DNA of 64,000 nt from an uncultured Steroidobacter sp. (GCF_937958065.1 NZ_CALFXI010000011.1:62001-126000), one strand, 5' to 3'. Counted from the first letter of the stretch, positions 1 through 9,370 are shown. Made by a program: numbers and translations. The notes: generated by a model not told the origin, from the sequence alone.

Positions 1-34
1 CCGCCCGTGCAACCCGTTGCCGCCGGCTCGGGGA

Positions 35-259
35 TCAGTTCGAGTCCTGATGTTTGCGACGATCGCGCGCGTCCTTGATCAAGCGGCGCCATACTTCGTA
101 GGCATCCCAGCCTCCGGTCGATTCGATGGTGGGCTCGACCACCGAGTCCATGCCGAGCTCCGGCGTCGTCATGGCGATGGCGTTGCCGAGCTGATCGGCG
201 TTGGCCGCCGATCCTGCGCTGATGATCTGGCTGACGACAGGTTTGATTAGTGTGCTCAT
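35..259 (-). CDS. Small protein of unknown function
   Basis: This is a 74-residue ORF counted from the second in-frame ATG; an upstream ATG at 286 would add nine residues. I do not recognise it. It has no signal peptide, membrane segment or cysteine. The N-terminal half is rich in small and polar residues, and the C-terminal half is charged and probably helical. No good ribosome binding site precedes either start. The gene lies downstream of gshA on the same strand, about 360 bases away, so it is probably transcribed on its own. It could be a real small protein or a chance ORF. Confidence 0.4.
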   Translation of the reverse strand: MSTLIKPVVSQIISAGSAANADQLGNAIAMTTPELGMDSVVEPTIESTGGWDAYEVWRRLIKDARDRRKHQDSN

Positions 260-621
260 AAAAGTCGGTCGGCGCAGCGCGCTCATGCGGATTCGGATGA
301 AAAAAACGTGCCCATGTTATTTCTCACCCGACTGCACGAGCGTGCGCATTCTCAGTTTCGGGACCCTGGGCGTCTTCGCTGAGACTTCCGTGCGCGAGAC
401 ACTAGACAGACGTGGGGACGCGTTTGAAACCGCTCGATTATGTTCAAGCGACCAACGCGCTGGCCAGGAAGTCGAATGTAACGCTCACTGTTAACTTGTG
501 CTAGTCGGTGCGAAAAATAAAACTCACCCGCTAAATCGCGGCGCTGCGATATCTGGATTCGTCAGGCTGTTTGAAATTGACCTGCTGCCGATCGGCAGCC
601 CGGCATCAGACCCGTGCGACT
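260..621. other. Intergenic region between gshA and the small ORF
   Basis: These 362 bases hold no convincing coding sequence on either strand. The only ORFs have atypical composition and no ribosome binding site. The stretch is more AT-rich than its surroundings around 480-540, which would suit a promoter for the small leftward ORF. The only clear structure is the palindrome at 584-599. Confidence 0.5.
584..599 (-). terminator. Perfect 16-base palindrome just past gshA
   Basis: GCTGCCGATCGGCAGC is self-complementary over 16 bases and lies 22 bases past the gshA stop on the gshA strand. Read in that direction it is followed by only a weakly T-rich stretch, so it is at best a poor intrinsic terminator. 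It could equally be an operator or a chance palindrome. Confidence 0.3.
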
Positions 622-2205
622 CTAGCGCTGGAAATATTTCACCAGGAACTGGTCGAAAGTCATGACGTCGGCAGCTTCGATCGCGGCCTGGCGCTCGAGC
701 GACTGCTCGGCTTCGGCAGCAAATTCCGCCAGGCGCTGTTCGTTCGGCGGATACAGGTCCAGGAAATAGGCCTTGTGCACGCGAGACATCCGCAGCGCGA
801 ACTGCGCAAAAGTTTCACCCGTGGTTCGTAACTCCTGCAGACTGCGCGCCGAGGGCGTGCGCTCCACGTCGTCGATCTTGGTCTGTTGCAGATCCAACGC
901 AGCCGTGTACGGCTTACGCTCGTCGCCCTCGTCCAGCAGCTCGCAGATGCCGCGCATCGAATCGATCAGCTCCAGCGCCCAGGTCCGCAATTCTACGGGC
1001 CGCCCATTGCGATTTAGTTTCAATCCCGGCTCGCGGCCGCGGCGCGCGACCAGGGCGTGGTTGGCATCCAGGTGCGCCTGCTCGCCGGCGTCGATCGGCT
1101 CGCTCTGCTTCAGCACACACAGCGCCGCGAATGCCTCCAGAAAGCGCAATTTGTTCTGATTGACGCCGACCGGATCGAACGCGCTCACGTCGAGCGCGCG
1201 AAATTCCACGTATTCGACGCCGCCACGGCGCAATGCCTGCGAAGGATGCTCGCCGGAGCGTGCCACGCGCTTGGGCCGGATGTAGCTGTAATATTCGTTT
1301 TCGATCTGCAGCAAATTGGCGTTGAGCTGCCGGTATTCGCCGTCCACCTTGACGCCAAGCTTTTGATATTCCGGATGCGGCGTGCTGACCGCCGCGGTCA
1401 GGTCGCGCACATACTCATCCAGGCTGTTGACCGAAATCTGCACGCCCGCCTGGCTCTTGTTGCGATAGCCCAGATCGCTCATGCGCAACGAGGTGGCGTG
1501 CGGAGCATAAAGCGTGCCGGGCGCGAATGTTTCCAGCTGATGATCGCGGCCACGCACGAACGAGCTGCACAATGCCGGCGAGTTGCCGAACAGATACAGG
1601 ATCAGCCAGCCATGGCGCCGGTAATTTCTGAGCAACGAGAAATACTGCTCCGAGATGAAATGCTGATCGGCGCGCGGCTCCTGCAAGACTTCGGCCAGCA
1701 CCGGCCAGAACTGCTGCGGAAAGGAGTAATTGAAATGCACGCCGGAGATGGCCTGCATCATCCGGCCGTAACGGTTGCCCAGACCGAGCCGGTAGACCTC
1801 TTTCAACTGCCCGATGTTGGAGCGCCCGAAGCGTGCAATGGGAATTTCATCGTCGCCGCTCAGCATGCAGGGCATGCTGGTTGCCCACAGCAGCTGCTCG
1901 CCGAGGTGGCGATAGACGAACTGGTGCAGGTCGCACAGATATTGCAGCAGTTGCCAGGACTCGCGGAACGCGGGCGTCACCAGCTCGATCAGACTTTCGG
2001 AATAGTCGGTGGTTATATGTTCGTGAGCGAGCGCCGAACCCAGTGCCATCGGATGCGGACTGTGCTCGAGGCGGCCGTCGGGCGAGACGCGCAGCGATTC
2101 TTTTTCCACGCCCTTCAAGCCGTTCTGCAGGACGCGCGGCTCGCGGGTATTGATCAGCGTCGCCAGGCGACGCTCGAAGGCGCGATCGATGCCGGAGCTG
2201 CTCAT
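622..2205 (-). CDS. gshA: Glutamate--cysteine ligase (E. coli type)
   Basis: The enzyme catalyses ATP-dependent joining of L-glutamate and L-cysteine to gamma-glutamylcysteine, the first and usually rate-limiting step of glutathione synthesis, in the cytoplasm. The 527-residue product matches the family length (E. coli GshA is 518). It shows the proteobacterial GshA signature: an N-terminal block with GLKGVEKESLRV around residues 29-40, then the conserved HITTDYSESLIELVTP segment near residues 63-78, which belongs to the glutamate/metal site. The C-terminal region is family-typical and uninterrupted. It is transcribed divergently from the diguanylate cyclase across a gap of about 170 bases. 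No gshB lies nearby. Identification is secure. Confidence 0.96.
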   Translation of the reverse strand: MSSSGIDRAFERRLATLINTREPRVLQNGLKGVEKESLRVSPDGRLEHSPHPMALGSALAHEHITTDYSESLIELVTPAFRESWQLLQYLCDLHQFVYRHLGEQLLWATSMPCMLSGDDEIPIARFGRSNIGQLKEVYRLGLGNRYGRMMQAISGVHFNYSFPQQFWPVLAEVLQEPRADQHFISEQYFSLLRNYRRHGWLILYLFGNSPALCSSFVRGRDHQLETFAPGTLYAPHATSLRMSDLGYRNKSQAGVQISVNSLDEYVRDLTAAVSTPHPEYQKLGVKVDGEYRQLNANLLQIENEYYSYIRPKRVARSGEHPSQALRRGGVEYVEFRALDVSAFDPVGVNQNKLRFLEAFAALCVLKQSEPIDAGEQAHLDANHALVARRGREPGLKLNRNGRPVELRTWALELIDSMRGICELLDEGDERKPYTAALDLQQTKIDDVERTPSARSLQELRTTGETFAQFALRMSRVHKAYFLDLYPPNEQRLAEFAAEAEQSLERQAAIEAADVMTFDQFLVKYFQR

Positions 2206-2375
2206 GTCTCATCAGAACCGTAAGTGGCCGGCAAGTTTCACGAGGTGCGCTGCATGCGTCAAGCGCCCCGCCAGGCATTACACAAGTGAATGCCCGGCCG
2301 CGTTCCGTATAGTCTGATACCGCAAACGCGGCCACTATGCTCTGATCGGCCCATTCCGACGAGCGCTGGAGATCC

Positions 2376-3251
2376 GTGGAGCTGCCATCCATCTTCGCTG
2401 TCGAGCTCGCCCCCTTGCATCTGCCGATCGGAGTGGTCGCAGCCCTGGCGCTGACGGCCGTTGCCGCTTTGGCGCGCACCCTAGTACTGCACGCCCGCCT
2501 GGCCCGACGTACCCGGGAGCTGGAAAAGGAGCTGGCGCAACGTCAGCGCGCCGAGGCGGAGCTGCAAGCAATCCGTGACGATCTGGAGAACCGCGTCCGC
2601 GAGCGCACCCATACGCTGGAGGCGCGCAACGAAGAACTGAGCCGGCTCAAGGTCGCGATGGAAACGGTCAATCGACGCCTGCGGCGGCTGGTCACCATCG
2701 ACGCACTCACCGGCATCGCCAATCGGCGTCATTTCGATCGGGTGCTGGATCGCGAAGTGCGCCGCGCGCGTCGCGAACAGCTGCCGTTGTCCTTGATCTT
2801 CCTAGATCTCGACGAGTTCAAGCACTTCAACGACACCTATGGCCACAGCCACGGCGACGAGGTGCTGCGTCGGGTGGCGCGGACCCTGGATGAAAGCTTC
2901 CGTCGCGGCGGCGATCTGGTCGCCCGCTACGGCGGCGAAGAATTCGCGGTCATCCTGCCTGGCGTGGATGCGCACCGCGCCGGGCTTTATGCGGAGCGCC
3001 TGCGCCGCCGGATCTGGCGCATGGCGATTTCGGTCGGCCCGAGCCAGGCCGGCGAACGCATCACCATCAGCGGCGGAGTTGCCGCGCTCTCGCCGGGCAC
3101 CCCCGGCCGCCACGATACAGCCGCCGATGCATTGCTACGGGCCGCCGACCAGGCGCTCTACAAAGCCAAGTGCCAGGGGCGCAATCGGATCGCAATGAGT
3201 GCACCGGCAACGAGCACTGGCGAGCGGGCCACGATCGAGCTCGCCTCCTGA
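2376..3251 (+). CDS. Membrane-anchored diguanylate cyclase (GGDEF)
   Basis: It should condense two GTP to cyclic di-GMP, the second messenger for biofilm and motility control. The 291-residue protein has one N-terminal membrane segment (about residues 16-38), a long charged coiled coil (about 40-105) and a C-terminal GGDEF domain. The active motif is GGEEF at 186-190. An RxxD product-inhibition site (R177, D180) sits five residues before it, so the enzyme should be active and feedback-inhibited. There is no PAS, GAF or periplasmic sensor domain; signal input could come through the coiled coil or membrane segment. The start is GTG with a short GGAG upstream. It stands alone, divergent from gshA. 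Confidence 0.93.
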   Translation: MELPSIFAVELAPLHLPIGVVAALALTAVAALARTLVLHARLARRTRELEKELAQRQRAEAELQAIRDDLENRVRERTHTLEARNEELSRLKVAMETVNRRLRRLVTIDALTGIANRRHFDRVLDREVRRARREQLPLSLIFLDLDEFKHFNDTYGHSHGDEVLRRVARTLDESFRRGGDLVARYGGEEFAVILPGVDAHRAGLYAERLRRRIWRMAISVGPSQAGERITISGGVAALSPGTPGRHDTAADALLRAADQALYKAKCQGRNRIAMSAPATSTGERATIELAS

Positions 3252-3263
3252 GTTTTCCTGCCC

Positions 3264-3294
3264 TTGCGCCAGCCACACGCGGTCGGCGTATAGT
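3264..3294 (+). promoter_or_regulatory. Possible sigma-70 promoter for the amine cassette
   Basis: A TATAGT hexamer at 3289-3294 resembles a -10 box. TTGCGC at 3264-3269 lies 19 bases upstream as a weak -35. This would start transcription near 3301, about 80 bases before the permease ATG, and is the only good -10 in the gap. It is read by eye only. Confidence 0.4.
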
Positions 3295-3380
3295 CGATTC
3301 GTCGCATTCATCCTCGAAAACAACAGCTACAGGGACTGCGGGTCGCGGGCGATTGGCATTCCTTCGGAAGGGAGAATCGC

Positions 3381-4943
3381 ATGACGGACAGGAAGACCAT
3401 CGGCGGCGTCACTTATCAGAACGCCGCCAGGGACTACTTCGAGAAGCGGGGCCTGAAACGTCACGCCCGAGTCTGGTCGCTGTGGGCGCTGGGCGTCGGG
3501 GCCGTCATCTCGGGGCACTTCTCCGGCTGGAATCTGGGTATCGGCGCCGGCGGCTGGGGCGGCCTGTTCATCGCGGCCATCATCATCGCGATCATGTATC
3601 TCGGGCTGATCTTCAGCCTGGCGGAAATGTCGCCAGCACTGCCGCATACCGGCGGCGCCTATTCATTTGCTCGCAGCGCCATGGGTCCCTGGGGCGGCTT
3701 CATCACCGGCCTGGCGGAGAGCATCGAATACATCATGACGCCGGCGGTCATCGTGTTCTTCATCGGCTCCTATCTCACCGGCATCTTCGAAACTCCGGTC
3801 GCGTATCAGCCGTTGTGGTGGATCGGCTGTTATCTCGTGTTCGTGCTGCTCAATTACGCCGGCGTGGAGCTGTCATTCAAAATCTCGGTCGTGGTCACCG
3901 TCATGGCCCTGGCGGTGCTGGTGGTGTTCTGGGTCAGCGCCATCCCGCATGCGGATTTTTCGCGCTGGGCGTTGAACATCGCCGCCGGCCCCGACGGCAA
4001 GCCCATGGAGCTGGTCCAGGGCGGCGGCAGCCTGCTGCCCTTCGGCTGGCAAGGGGTGCTCGCCGCCCTGCCCTTCGCCGTCTGGCTGTTCCTCGCCATC
4101 GAGGAATTGCCGCTGGCCGCCGAGGAATCGGTGGATCCGAAGAAGGACATGCCGAAAGGATTGATCTTCGGCATGTTCACGCTGATGGTCTCGGCGCTGA
4201 TGATCATGCTGCTGAATGCATCGATCGGTTCCGCCGATGAAGGCAAGCTGCACGGCGCGTACTCGCTCGCCACCTCGGCCGAGCCGCTGCTCGACGGCTT
4301 CCGCGTGATCTTCGCGGGCGACATCGCGAAGTTGCTGTCATTGCTGGCGGTCATCGGCCTGATCGCGAGCTTCCACACCATCATCTTCGCGTTCGGACGC
4401 CAGATCTATTCGCTGTCGCGTGCGGGCTATTACCCAGCGGCGATGTCGTTGACGCACGGCTCGCGCAAGACACCACACATCGCCTTGTTCACCGGCGCAT
4501 CGATCGGGCTCGCAGTGATCCTGGCCGTGTGGTTCTCGCGCGGCGCGGAGCAAGGCGGCGCAATCATCGGCGCGACATTGCTGAACATGGCGGTCTTCGG
4601 CGCGATGCTCTCTTATGCGTTCCAGGGGATCTCCTTCATCCTGTTACGCAAGAACATGCCCAACATCGAGCGGCCCTATCGCAGTCCGCTCGGCATTCCG
4701 GGCGCCGCCGCGACCGTGGCGATCGCGCTCGTCACGCTGTACTTCCAGCTGCAGGACCCGGTGTATCGCGCCGGCGTGTACTCGGCGCTCGCCTGGTATC
4801 TAGCCGGCGTTCTGTACTTCGCGTTCGTTGGTCGTCACCGGCTGGTGTTGTCCCCCGAGGAGGAATTCGCACTCACTGGCGGGCAGCACGGCCATCCCGA
4901 ACGCGAGGGCTACGGCACAACCAAGGTCGATACCGCATCATGA
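3381..4943 (+). CDS. APC-family permease, ethanolamine-permease type
   Basis: It is an inner-membrane amino acid/polyamine/organocation (APC) transporter of 520 residues with about 12 hydrophobic segments starting near residue 35. The first membrane block (LWALGVGAVISGHFSGWNLG, near residues 34-53) closely resembles ethanolamine permeases of the Eat type rather than general amino acid carriers. The ATG is preceded by GGAAGGGAG, a strong ribosome binding site. The stop overlaps the start of the next gene by four bases (ATGA), so translation is coupled to the glutamine-synthetase-like gene. With the two dehydrogenases downstream, this suggests uptake of ethanolamine or a close amino alcohol. 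The exact substrate is inferred from the match and context. Confidence 0.85.
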   Translation: MTDRKTIGGVTYQNAARDYFEKRGLKRHARVWSLWALGVGAVISGHFSGWNLGIGAGGWGGLFIAAIIIAIMYLGLIFSLAEMSPALPHTGGAYSFARSAMGPWGGFITGLAESIEYIMTPAVIVFFIGSYLTGIFETPVAYQPLWWIGCYLVFVLLNYAGVELSFKISVVVTVMALAVLVVFWVSAIPHADFSRWALNIAAGPDGKPMELVQGGGSLLPFGWQGVLAALPFAVWLFLAIEELPLAAEESVDPKKDMPKGLIFGMFTLMVSALMIMLLNASIGSADEGKLHGAYSLATSAEPLLDGFRVIFAGDIAKLLSLLAVIGLIASFHTIIFAFGRQIYSLSRAGYYPAAMSLTHGSRKTPHIALFTGASIGLAVILAVWFSRGAEQGGAIIGATLLNMAVFGAMLSYAFQGISFILLRKNMPNIERPYRSPLGIPGAAATVAIALVTLYFQLQDPVYRAGVYSALAWYLAGVLYFAFVGRHRLVLSPEEEFALTGGQHGHPEREGYGTTKVDTAS

Positions 4944-6310
4944 TGGAACCTCGCCAGGTCAAGAGCGCGGCCGATGCCAGAGCCATCGTCGAGCAACGCA
5001 GTCTGTCGCACGTCAAGGTCGGCGTGTTCGACATCGACGGCATCATGCGCGGCAAATACATGTCCCGCGCCAAGTTCCTCTCGGCGCTGGAGAGCGGCTA
5101 TGGCTTTTGCGATGTCGTGCTCGGCTGGGATTGCCAGGACCAGCTGTACGACAACGTGAAATTCACCGGCTGGCACACGGGATATCCGGACGCCCCGGTG
5201 CGCATCCTGCCGGAAACCTGCCGGCCGCTGCCGTTCGAAGAAAACAACCTGCTGTTCCTGAGCGAATTCACCGGCCCGGCGGAGCAGATCTGTCCACGCG
5301 GCCTGCTTCGACGCGTGCTCGACAAGGCCGCCAAGCTCGGCTTCCAGCCCTACGCCGGCTTCGAGTACGAAGTGTTCTTTTTCGACGAAACGCCCGAGTC
5401 GGTGCGCGCCAAGCATTATCGCGATCTGCGGCCCATGGCGCCGGGCTGGTTTGGTTACTCCGTCATTCGCAACTCGACTGCCTCGGACTTCTATCGTCAC
5501 CTGCTCGCCACGTGCGAAGCCATGGACTTCGGCATCGAAGGGCTGCACGAGGAGACCGGCCCGGGTGTGATCGAAGCCGCCATTGCTTTCGACAGCGCGC
5601 TGGCCTCCGCCGACAAGGCCGCACTGTTCAAGACGTTCATCAAAGTGATCGCCCAGCGCAACAGCATGATGGCGACCTTCATGGCGAAATGGTCGCGCGA
5701 CTGGCCGGGCCAGAGCGGGCACATTCATCTGTCGCTGCAGGACCGCGATGGCCGGCCAGTCTTTCATGAGGCCGGGCAGCCGCATCAGATGAGCCAGACC
5801 ATGCGTCATTTCATCGGCGGGCAGCAGAAGCTCATGCCGGAGCTGCTCGCCATGGTGGCGCCCACCGTCAACTCATATACACGGTTGATTCCCGGATTCT
5901 GGGCACCGACGGATTCGACCGTCGGCATCGAGAATCGAACCTGCGCATTGCGCGTCATTCCTGGCAGTGCGAAGTCACAACGCGTGGAATATCGAGTCGC
6001 CGCGGCGGACGCGAATCCATACATCATTCTGGCCGCTGCGCTGGGCTCCGGACTGTATGGCATCGAACATCGCATCGAGCCCGAGCTGCTGGTCGAAGGC
6101 AACGCTTACGACCATGAGTTTCCCGAGCACCTGGCGCTGCCACGGACTTTGTGGGATGCCGCGCAGCGCCTGAAACGATCGCGCATGGCACGAGAGTACT
6201 TCGGCGACGCCTTCGTCGAGCACTTCGCCGCCACCCGCGAGTGGGAAGAACGCGAGTTCCGCAAGCACATCACGGATTGGGAACTGGCACGCTACTTCGA
6301 GATCATCTAG
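4940..6310 (+). CDS. Glutamine-synthetase-like gamma-glutamylamide ligase
   Basis: The 456-residue protein has the glutamine synthetase fold. It begins with the beta-grasp segment containing DIDGIMRGKYM, carries an E-x-E metal motif in the FEYEVFFF segment (about residue 149), GLHEETGPGVIE (near 200) and the GHIHLSL histidine motif (near 260), and ends with the NRTCALRVI block. Gene neighbourhood places it with PuuA-type and GlnA4-type enzymes that join glutamate to an amine instead of ammonia. The likely reaction is glutamate + ATP + ethanolamine (or a similar amine) to a gamma-glutamylamide. I chose the ATG at 4940 because it overlaps the permease stop; the long upstream extension in this frame is permease shadow. 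A role in ammonia assimilation is unlikely in this setting. Substrate unproven. Confidence 0.8.
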   Translation: MMEPRQVKSAADARAIVEQRSLSHVKVGVFDIDGIMRGKYMSRAKFLSALESGYGFCDVVLGWDCQDQLYDNVKFTGWHTGYPDAPVRILPETCRPLPFEENNLLFLSEFTGPAEQICPRGLLRRVLDKAAKLGFQPYAGFEYEVFFFDETPESVRAKHYRDLRPMAPGWFGYSVIRNSTASDFYRHLLATCEAMDFGIEGLHEETGPGVIEAAIAFDSALASADKAALFKTFIKVIAQRNSMMATFMAKWSRDWPGQSGHIHLSLQDRDGRPVFHEAGQPHQMSQTMRHFIGGQQKLMPELLAMVAPTVNSYTRLIPGFWAPTDSTVGIENRTCALRVIPGSAKSQRVEYRVAAADANPYIILAAALGSGLYGIEHRIEPELLVEGNAYDHEFPEHLALPRTLWDAAQRLKRSRMAREYFGDAFVEHFAATREWEEREFRKHITDWELARYFEII

Positions 6311-6323
6311 TCGACATCGGCAC

Positions 6324-7706
6324 ATGCAACGCACCATTTCTCCTGTCGATGGCAGCGTTTACGTCCAGATGGAGCTGGCGACGCCGGCGGTAGTAGACGA
6401 AGCGCTCGACAGCGCTCGGGCTGCGCAGCGCGAGTGGCGCAACATATCGATCGAGGACCGCACCGGGATTCTCTCGCGCTTCTGCGACATCTTCGAAAGC
6501 CAGCGCGCCGAGATCGCCACCGAGCTGACCTGGCAGATGGGCCGCCCGATCCGCTATGCGCCGAACGAAGTGAACGGCACGCTGGAGCGCGCGCGACACA
6601 TGATCGCGATTGCTCCGCAAGCGCTCGCCGATATCGACGCTGGCCCCAAGCAGGATTTCACACGCTTCGTGCGGCGCGAGCCGTTGGGCGTCGTGCTCAC
6701 CATCGCGGCCTGGAATTATCCGTATCTGATCGCGGTCAACAGCATCATTCCGGCGCTGATGACCGGCAATGCCGTGATCCTGAAACATTCGGCACAGACG
6801 CCGCTGTGCGCGGAACGTTTCGCAACCTGCCTGACGCAAGCCGGCCTGCCTGACGGTGTGTTTCAAGTTCTGCACCTGACCCACGCAGACACCGAGAAAG
6901 TCATTCGCGACCCGCGCATCGACTTCGTCGCATTCACCGGCTCGGTTGCCGGTGGACACGCCGTGCAGCGCGCCGCCTCGGAGCGCTTCATCGGCGTGGG
7001 ACTGGAACTCGGTGGCTGCGACCCCGTCTACGTTCGTCACGACGCCGATGTTTCGCACGCCATCGAGAACGTCGTCGATGGCGCCTACTTCAACAGCGGC
7101 CAGTCGTGCTGTGGCTTGCAGCGGATCTACGTGCACGAGCGCGTTTACGACGCATTCGTCGACGGCTGCATCGATGTCATCAATAAATACGTGCTCGGCA
7201 ACCCGCTCGACCCCGAGACCACGCTGGGCCCGGTGATTCGAACCGCCGCGGCCGACACGATCCGTCAGCAGATCGCCGCATCGATCAGCGCCGGTGCGAA
7301 GCCCGCGATCGACGCCGCGAGATTCCCTGTCAGCAAACCCGGCACACCGTATCTCGCGCCACAGCTGTTGCTGAACGTCGACCACTCCATGACCGTCATG
7401 CGCGAGGAAATTTTTGGCCCGGTCGCCGGTCTGATGAAGGTGAGCTCGGACGAGCAGGCGATTGCATCCATGAACGACAGCCCCTTCGGCCTGACGGCCG
7501 CGATCTGGACCGGCGACGAGCACGCCGCGCTCGCCATCGGCGATCGTATCCAGACCGGCACCTGGTTCATGAATCGTTGCGATTATCTCGACCCGGCGCT
7601 CGCCTGGGTCGGGGTGAAGGATTCGGGGCGCGGCTGCACGCTGTCCGTGGTGGGCTACGAACATCTGACGCGCCCCAAGTCATTCCACCTGCGCACGCGC
7701 ACTTGA
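6324..7706 (+). CDS. NAD(P)-dependent aldehyde dehydrogenase
   Basis: It is an ALDH-superfamily enzyme of 460 residues that oxidises an aldehyde to a carboxylate. The nucleophile is Cys262 in SGQSCC, and Glu228 in GLELGG is the general base. The AAWNYP motif (129-133) and the PFGLTAAIWT block are present. The residue after ELGG is cysteine where most family members have lysine. The gene starts 13 bases after the ligase-like gene and belongs to the same operon. In the proposed pathway it would oxidise gamma-glutamyl-aminoaldehyde to a gamma-glutamyl amino acid, as PuuC does for putrescine. It could also act on free aldehydes. Confidence 0.9.
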   Translation: MQRTISPVDGSVYVQMELATPAVVDEALDSARAAQREWRNISIEDRTGILSRFCDIFESQRAEIATELTWQMGRPIRYAPNEVNGTLERARHMIAIAPQALADIDAGPKQDFTRFVRREPLGVVLTIAAWNYPYLIAVNSIIPALMTGNAVILKHSAQTPLCAERFATCLTQAGLPDGVFQVLHLTHADTEKVIRDPRIDFVAFTGSVAGGHAVQRAASERFIGVGLELGGCDPVYVRHDADVSHAIENVVDGAYFNSGQSCCGLQRIYVHERVYDAFVDGCIDVINKYVLGNPLDPETTLGPVIRTAAADTIRQQIAASISAGAKPAIDAARFPVSKPGTPYLAPQLLLNVDHSMTVMREEIFGPVAGLMKVSSDEQAIASMNDSPFGLTAAIWTGDEHAALAIGDRIQTGTWFMNRCDYLDPALAWVGVKDSGRGCTLSVVGYEHLTRPKSFHLRTRT

Positions 7707-7758
7707 GAACGCCATGAGAGAGTTCGTCATCAAGCCGGTCCGCTCGAAGGAAAACCTC

Positions 7759-8937
7759 ATGGCCTCGTTACGCGGCAACTGGAACTACCCTACCGCGGTT
7801 CGCTTCGGCCCCGGGCGCATCGCCGAATTGCCCGAGGCGTGCAACACGCTGGGCATGAAGCGTCCCTTGCTCGTCACCGACGCCGCGCTCGCGAAGCTGT
7901 CCATGATCGAACAGGCCGTCGCGGCTTGCCGGAACGCGGGGCTCGCTTGCGAAGTGTTCAGCGACGTGCAGGCGAATCCGGTCGAGTCGAACGTCACGAA
8001 TGGAGTGGGTGCCTACCGTCGCGGCTCGCATGACGGCGTGATCGCATTCGGTGGCGGCAGCGCACTCGACACCGGCAAGGCCGTCGCATTGATGGTGGGA
8101 CAGACGCGTCCGATCTGGGACTTCGAGGATCGCGAGGACTGGTACACGCGAGTGAATGTCGCGGGCATGGCGCCAACCGTAGCGGTGCCGACCACGTCTG
8201 GAACCGGCTCGGAAGTCGGCCGCGCCGCCGTCATCACTGACGTGCGCGATCACACCAAGAAGATCATTTTTCATCCCAGGATGTTGCCGTCCATCGTGAT
8301 CGCCGATCCCGAGCTGACCCTGGGCCTGCCCGCGAAAGTCACGGCGGCGGTCGGCATGGACGCGCTATCTCACAATCTCGAAGCGTACTGCTCGCCTTCG
8401 TATCATCCGCTGGCGGAAGGCATTGCTCTGGAAGGCATGCGATTGATTCATGACTGGTTGCCGGGCGCCGTGCGCGACGGCAGCGATATCGAAGCCCGCG
8501 CGCACATGATGGCGGCCTCCTTGATGGGCGCGACCGCCTTTCAGAAAGGGCTCGGCGCGATGCATAGCCTGAGTCATCCGTGCTCGGCGAACCTGAACAC
8601 CCACCATGGCCTGACCAATGCGGTCGTCATGCCTTATGTCTTGTCCTGGAATCGCCCGGCGCTGGGCGAGAAAATGCAACGCCTGGCGGCGTACCTGAAC
8701 CTGCCCCAGCAGTCGTTCAGCGGGGTGCTGGACTGGCTCCTGGAATTGCGAAATTCGATCGGCGTCCCGGATACATTGGCCGAGCTGGGCGTTACGTCAG
8801 AGCATGCGGACGCGTTTGCGCGACAGGCCTTCGACGATCCTTCCACCGCCGGCAATCCGGTGCCGCTGACGGTCGCGGACTTTGCTCAGCTGTATCGCAA
8901 CTGCATCGAAGGACGGCTCCAGGCGGCGGCGGTCTGA
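7759..8937 (+). CDS. Iron-containing (group III) alcohol dehydrogenase
   Basis: It is a 392-residue member of the Fe-ADH family. It shows the nucleotide-binding GGGSALDTGKAVA block, the PTTSGTGSEV motif and the metal-site segments GMDALSHNLEAY, GAMHSLSHP and NTHHGLTNAV, which supply the usual Asp/His ligands. I prefer the start at 7759, which has GAAGGA seven bases upstream, over the in-frame ATG at 7714, which lacks a site. It follows the aldehyde dehydrogenase on the same strand with a short gap. In this cassette it could oxidise the hydroxyl of gamma-glutamylethanolamide to the aldehyde that the neighbour then takes on. That order is inferred. Confidence 0.9.
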   Translation: MASLRGNWNYPTAVRFGPGRIAELPEACNTLGMKRPLLVTDAALAKLSMIEQAVAACRNAGLACEVFSDVQANPVESNVTNGVGAYRRGSHDGVIAFGGGSALDTGKAVALMVGQTRPIWDFEDREDWYTRVNVAGMAPTVAVPTTSGTGSEVGRAAVITDVRDHTKKIIFHPRMLPSIVIADPELTLGLPAKVTAAVGMDALSHNLEAYCSPSYHPLAEGIALEGMRLIHDWLPGAVRDGSDIEARAHMMAASLMGATAFQKGLGAMHSLSHPCSANLNTHHGLTNAVVMPYVLSWNRPALGEKMQRLAAYLNLPQQSFSGVLDWLLELRNSIGVPDTLAELGVTSEHADAFARQAFDDPSTAGNPVPLTVADFAQLYRNCIEGRLQAAAV

Positions 8938-8992
8938 TGGATTCAGCCATGTTTCATTGGCAATTCAGGAGCCGCGAGGCATAGTGAAGACC

Positions 8993-9370
8993 ATGCGTAT
9001 CTCAGTGCTCATTGGTTTGACGGTCGTCGCGGGTGCACTGGCAGCGCCAGCGCATGCCGACAGCATGCGTTGTGGCAGCCGCTTGATCCGCGATGGAGAT
9101 GCACGTGCCGAAGTGCGCGCCTTTTGCGGCGAGCCTGCCGACGTGCAGACGCGCACCATCCTGCGACGGCCGACCTACACCATCGGCGGTCGCGTGTTTT
9201 TCTCCGGCGACGGACTGATCGAAATTCCGGTGGAAACCTGGACGTACAACTTCGGCCCGAACAAGCTGATGCGTCGGGTGCGTTTCATCGACGGCGTGGT
9301 CGAACAAGTGGAGACGCTGGGCTACGGATATAACGATCCGCAGCGTGGCTCCTACAACGCCGGCAACTGA
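8993..9370 (+). CDS. Secreted DUF2845-family protein
   Basis: This is a 125-residue exported protein. A signal peptide ending in APAHA-D (about residue 22) is followed by a small mature domain with SMRCGSRLIRDGD, CGEPADVQ and a WTYNFGPNKLMRRVRF strand. These are typical of DUF2845, a family of small periplasmic proteins of unknown function in gammaproteobacteria. The mature part has two cysteines that could pair. An alternative GTG start at 8984 would add three residues. The 3' end overlaps the convergent MATE gene by 19 bases. Function unknown. Confidence 0.8.
   Translation: MRISVLIGLTVVAGALAAPAHADSMRCGSRLIRDGDARAEVRAFCGEPADVQTRTILRRPTYTIGGRVFFSGDGLIEIPVETWTYNFGPNKLMRRVRFIDGVVEQVETLGYGYNDPQRGSYNAGN

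Noticed and set aside
33..58. T-loop-like TTCGAGTC with complementary flanks, possible tRNA end
   Set aside because: The loop would have eight bases, and no acceptor or anticodon arm can be drawn upstream within the window.
4529..4939. N-terminal extension of the glutamine-synthetase-like ORF
   Set aside because: It overlaps the permease in another frame and has no GS similarity; the family N-terminus begins at 4940.
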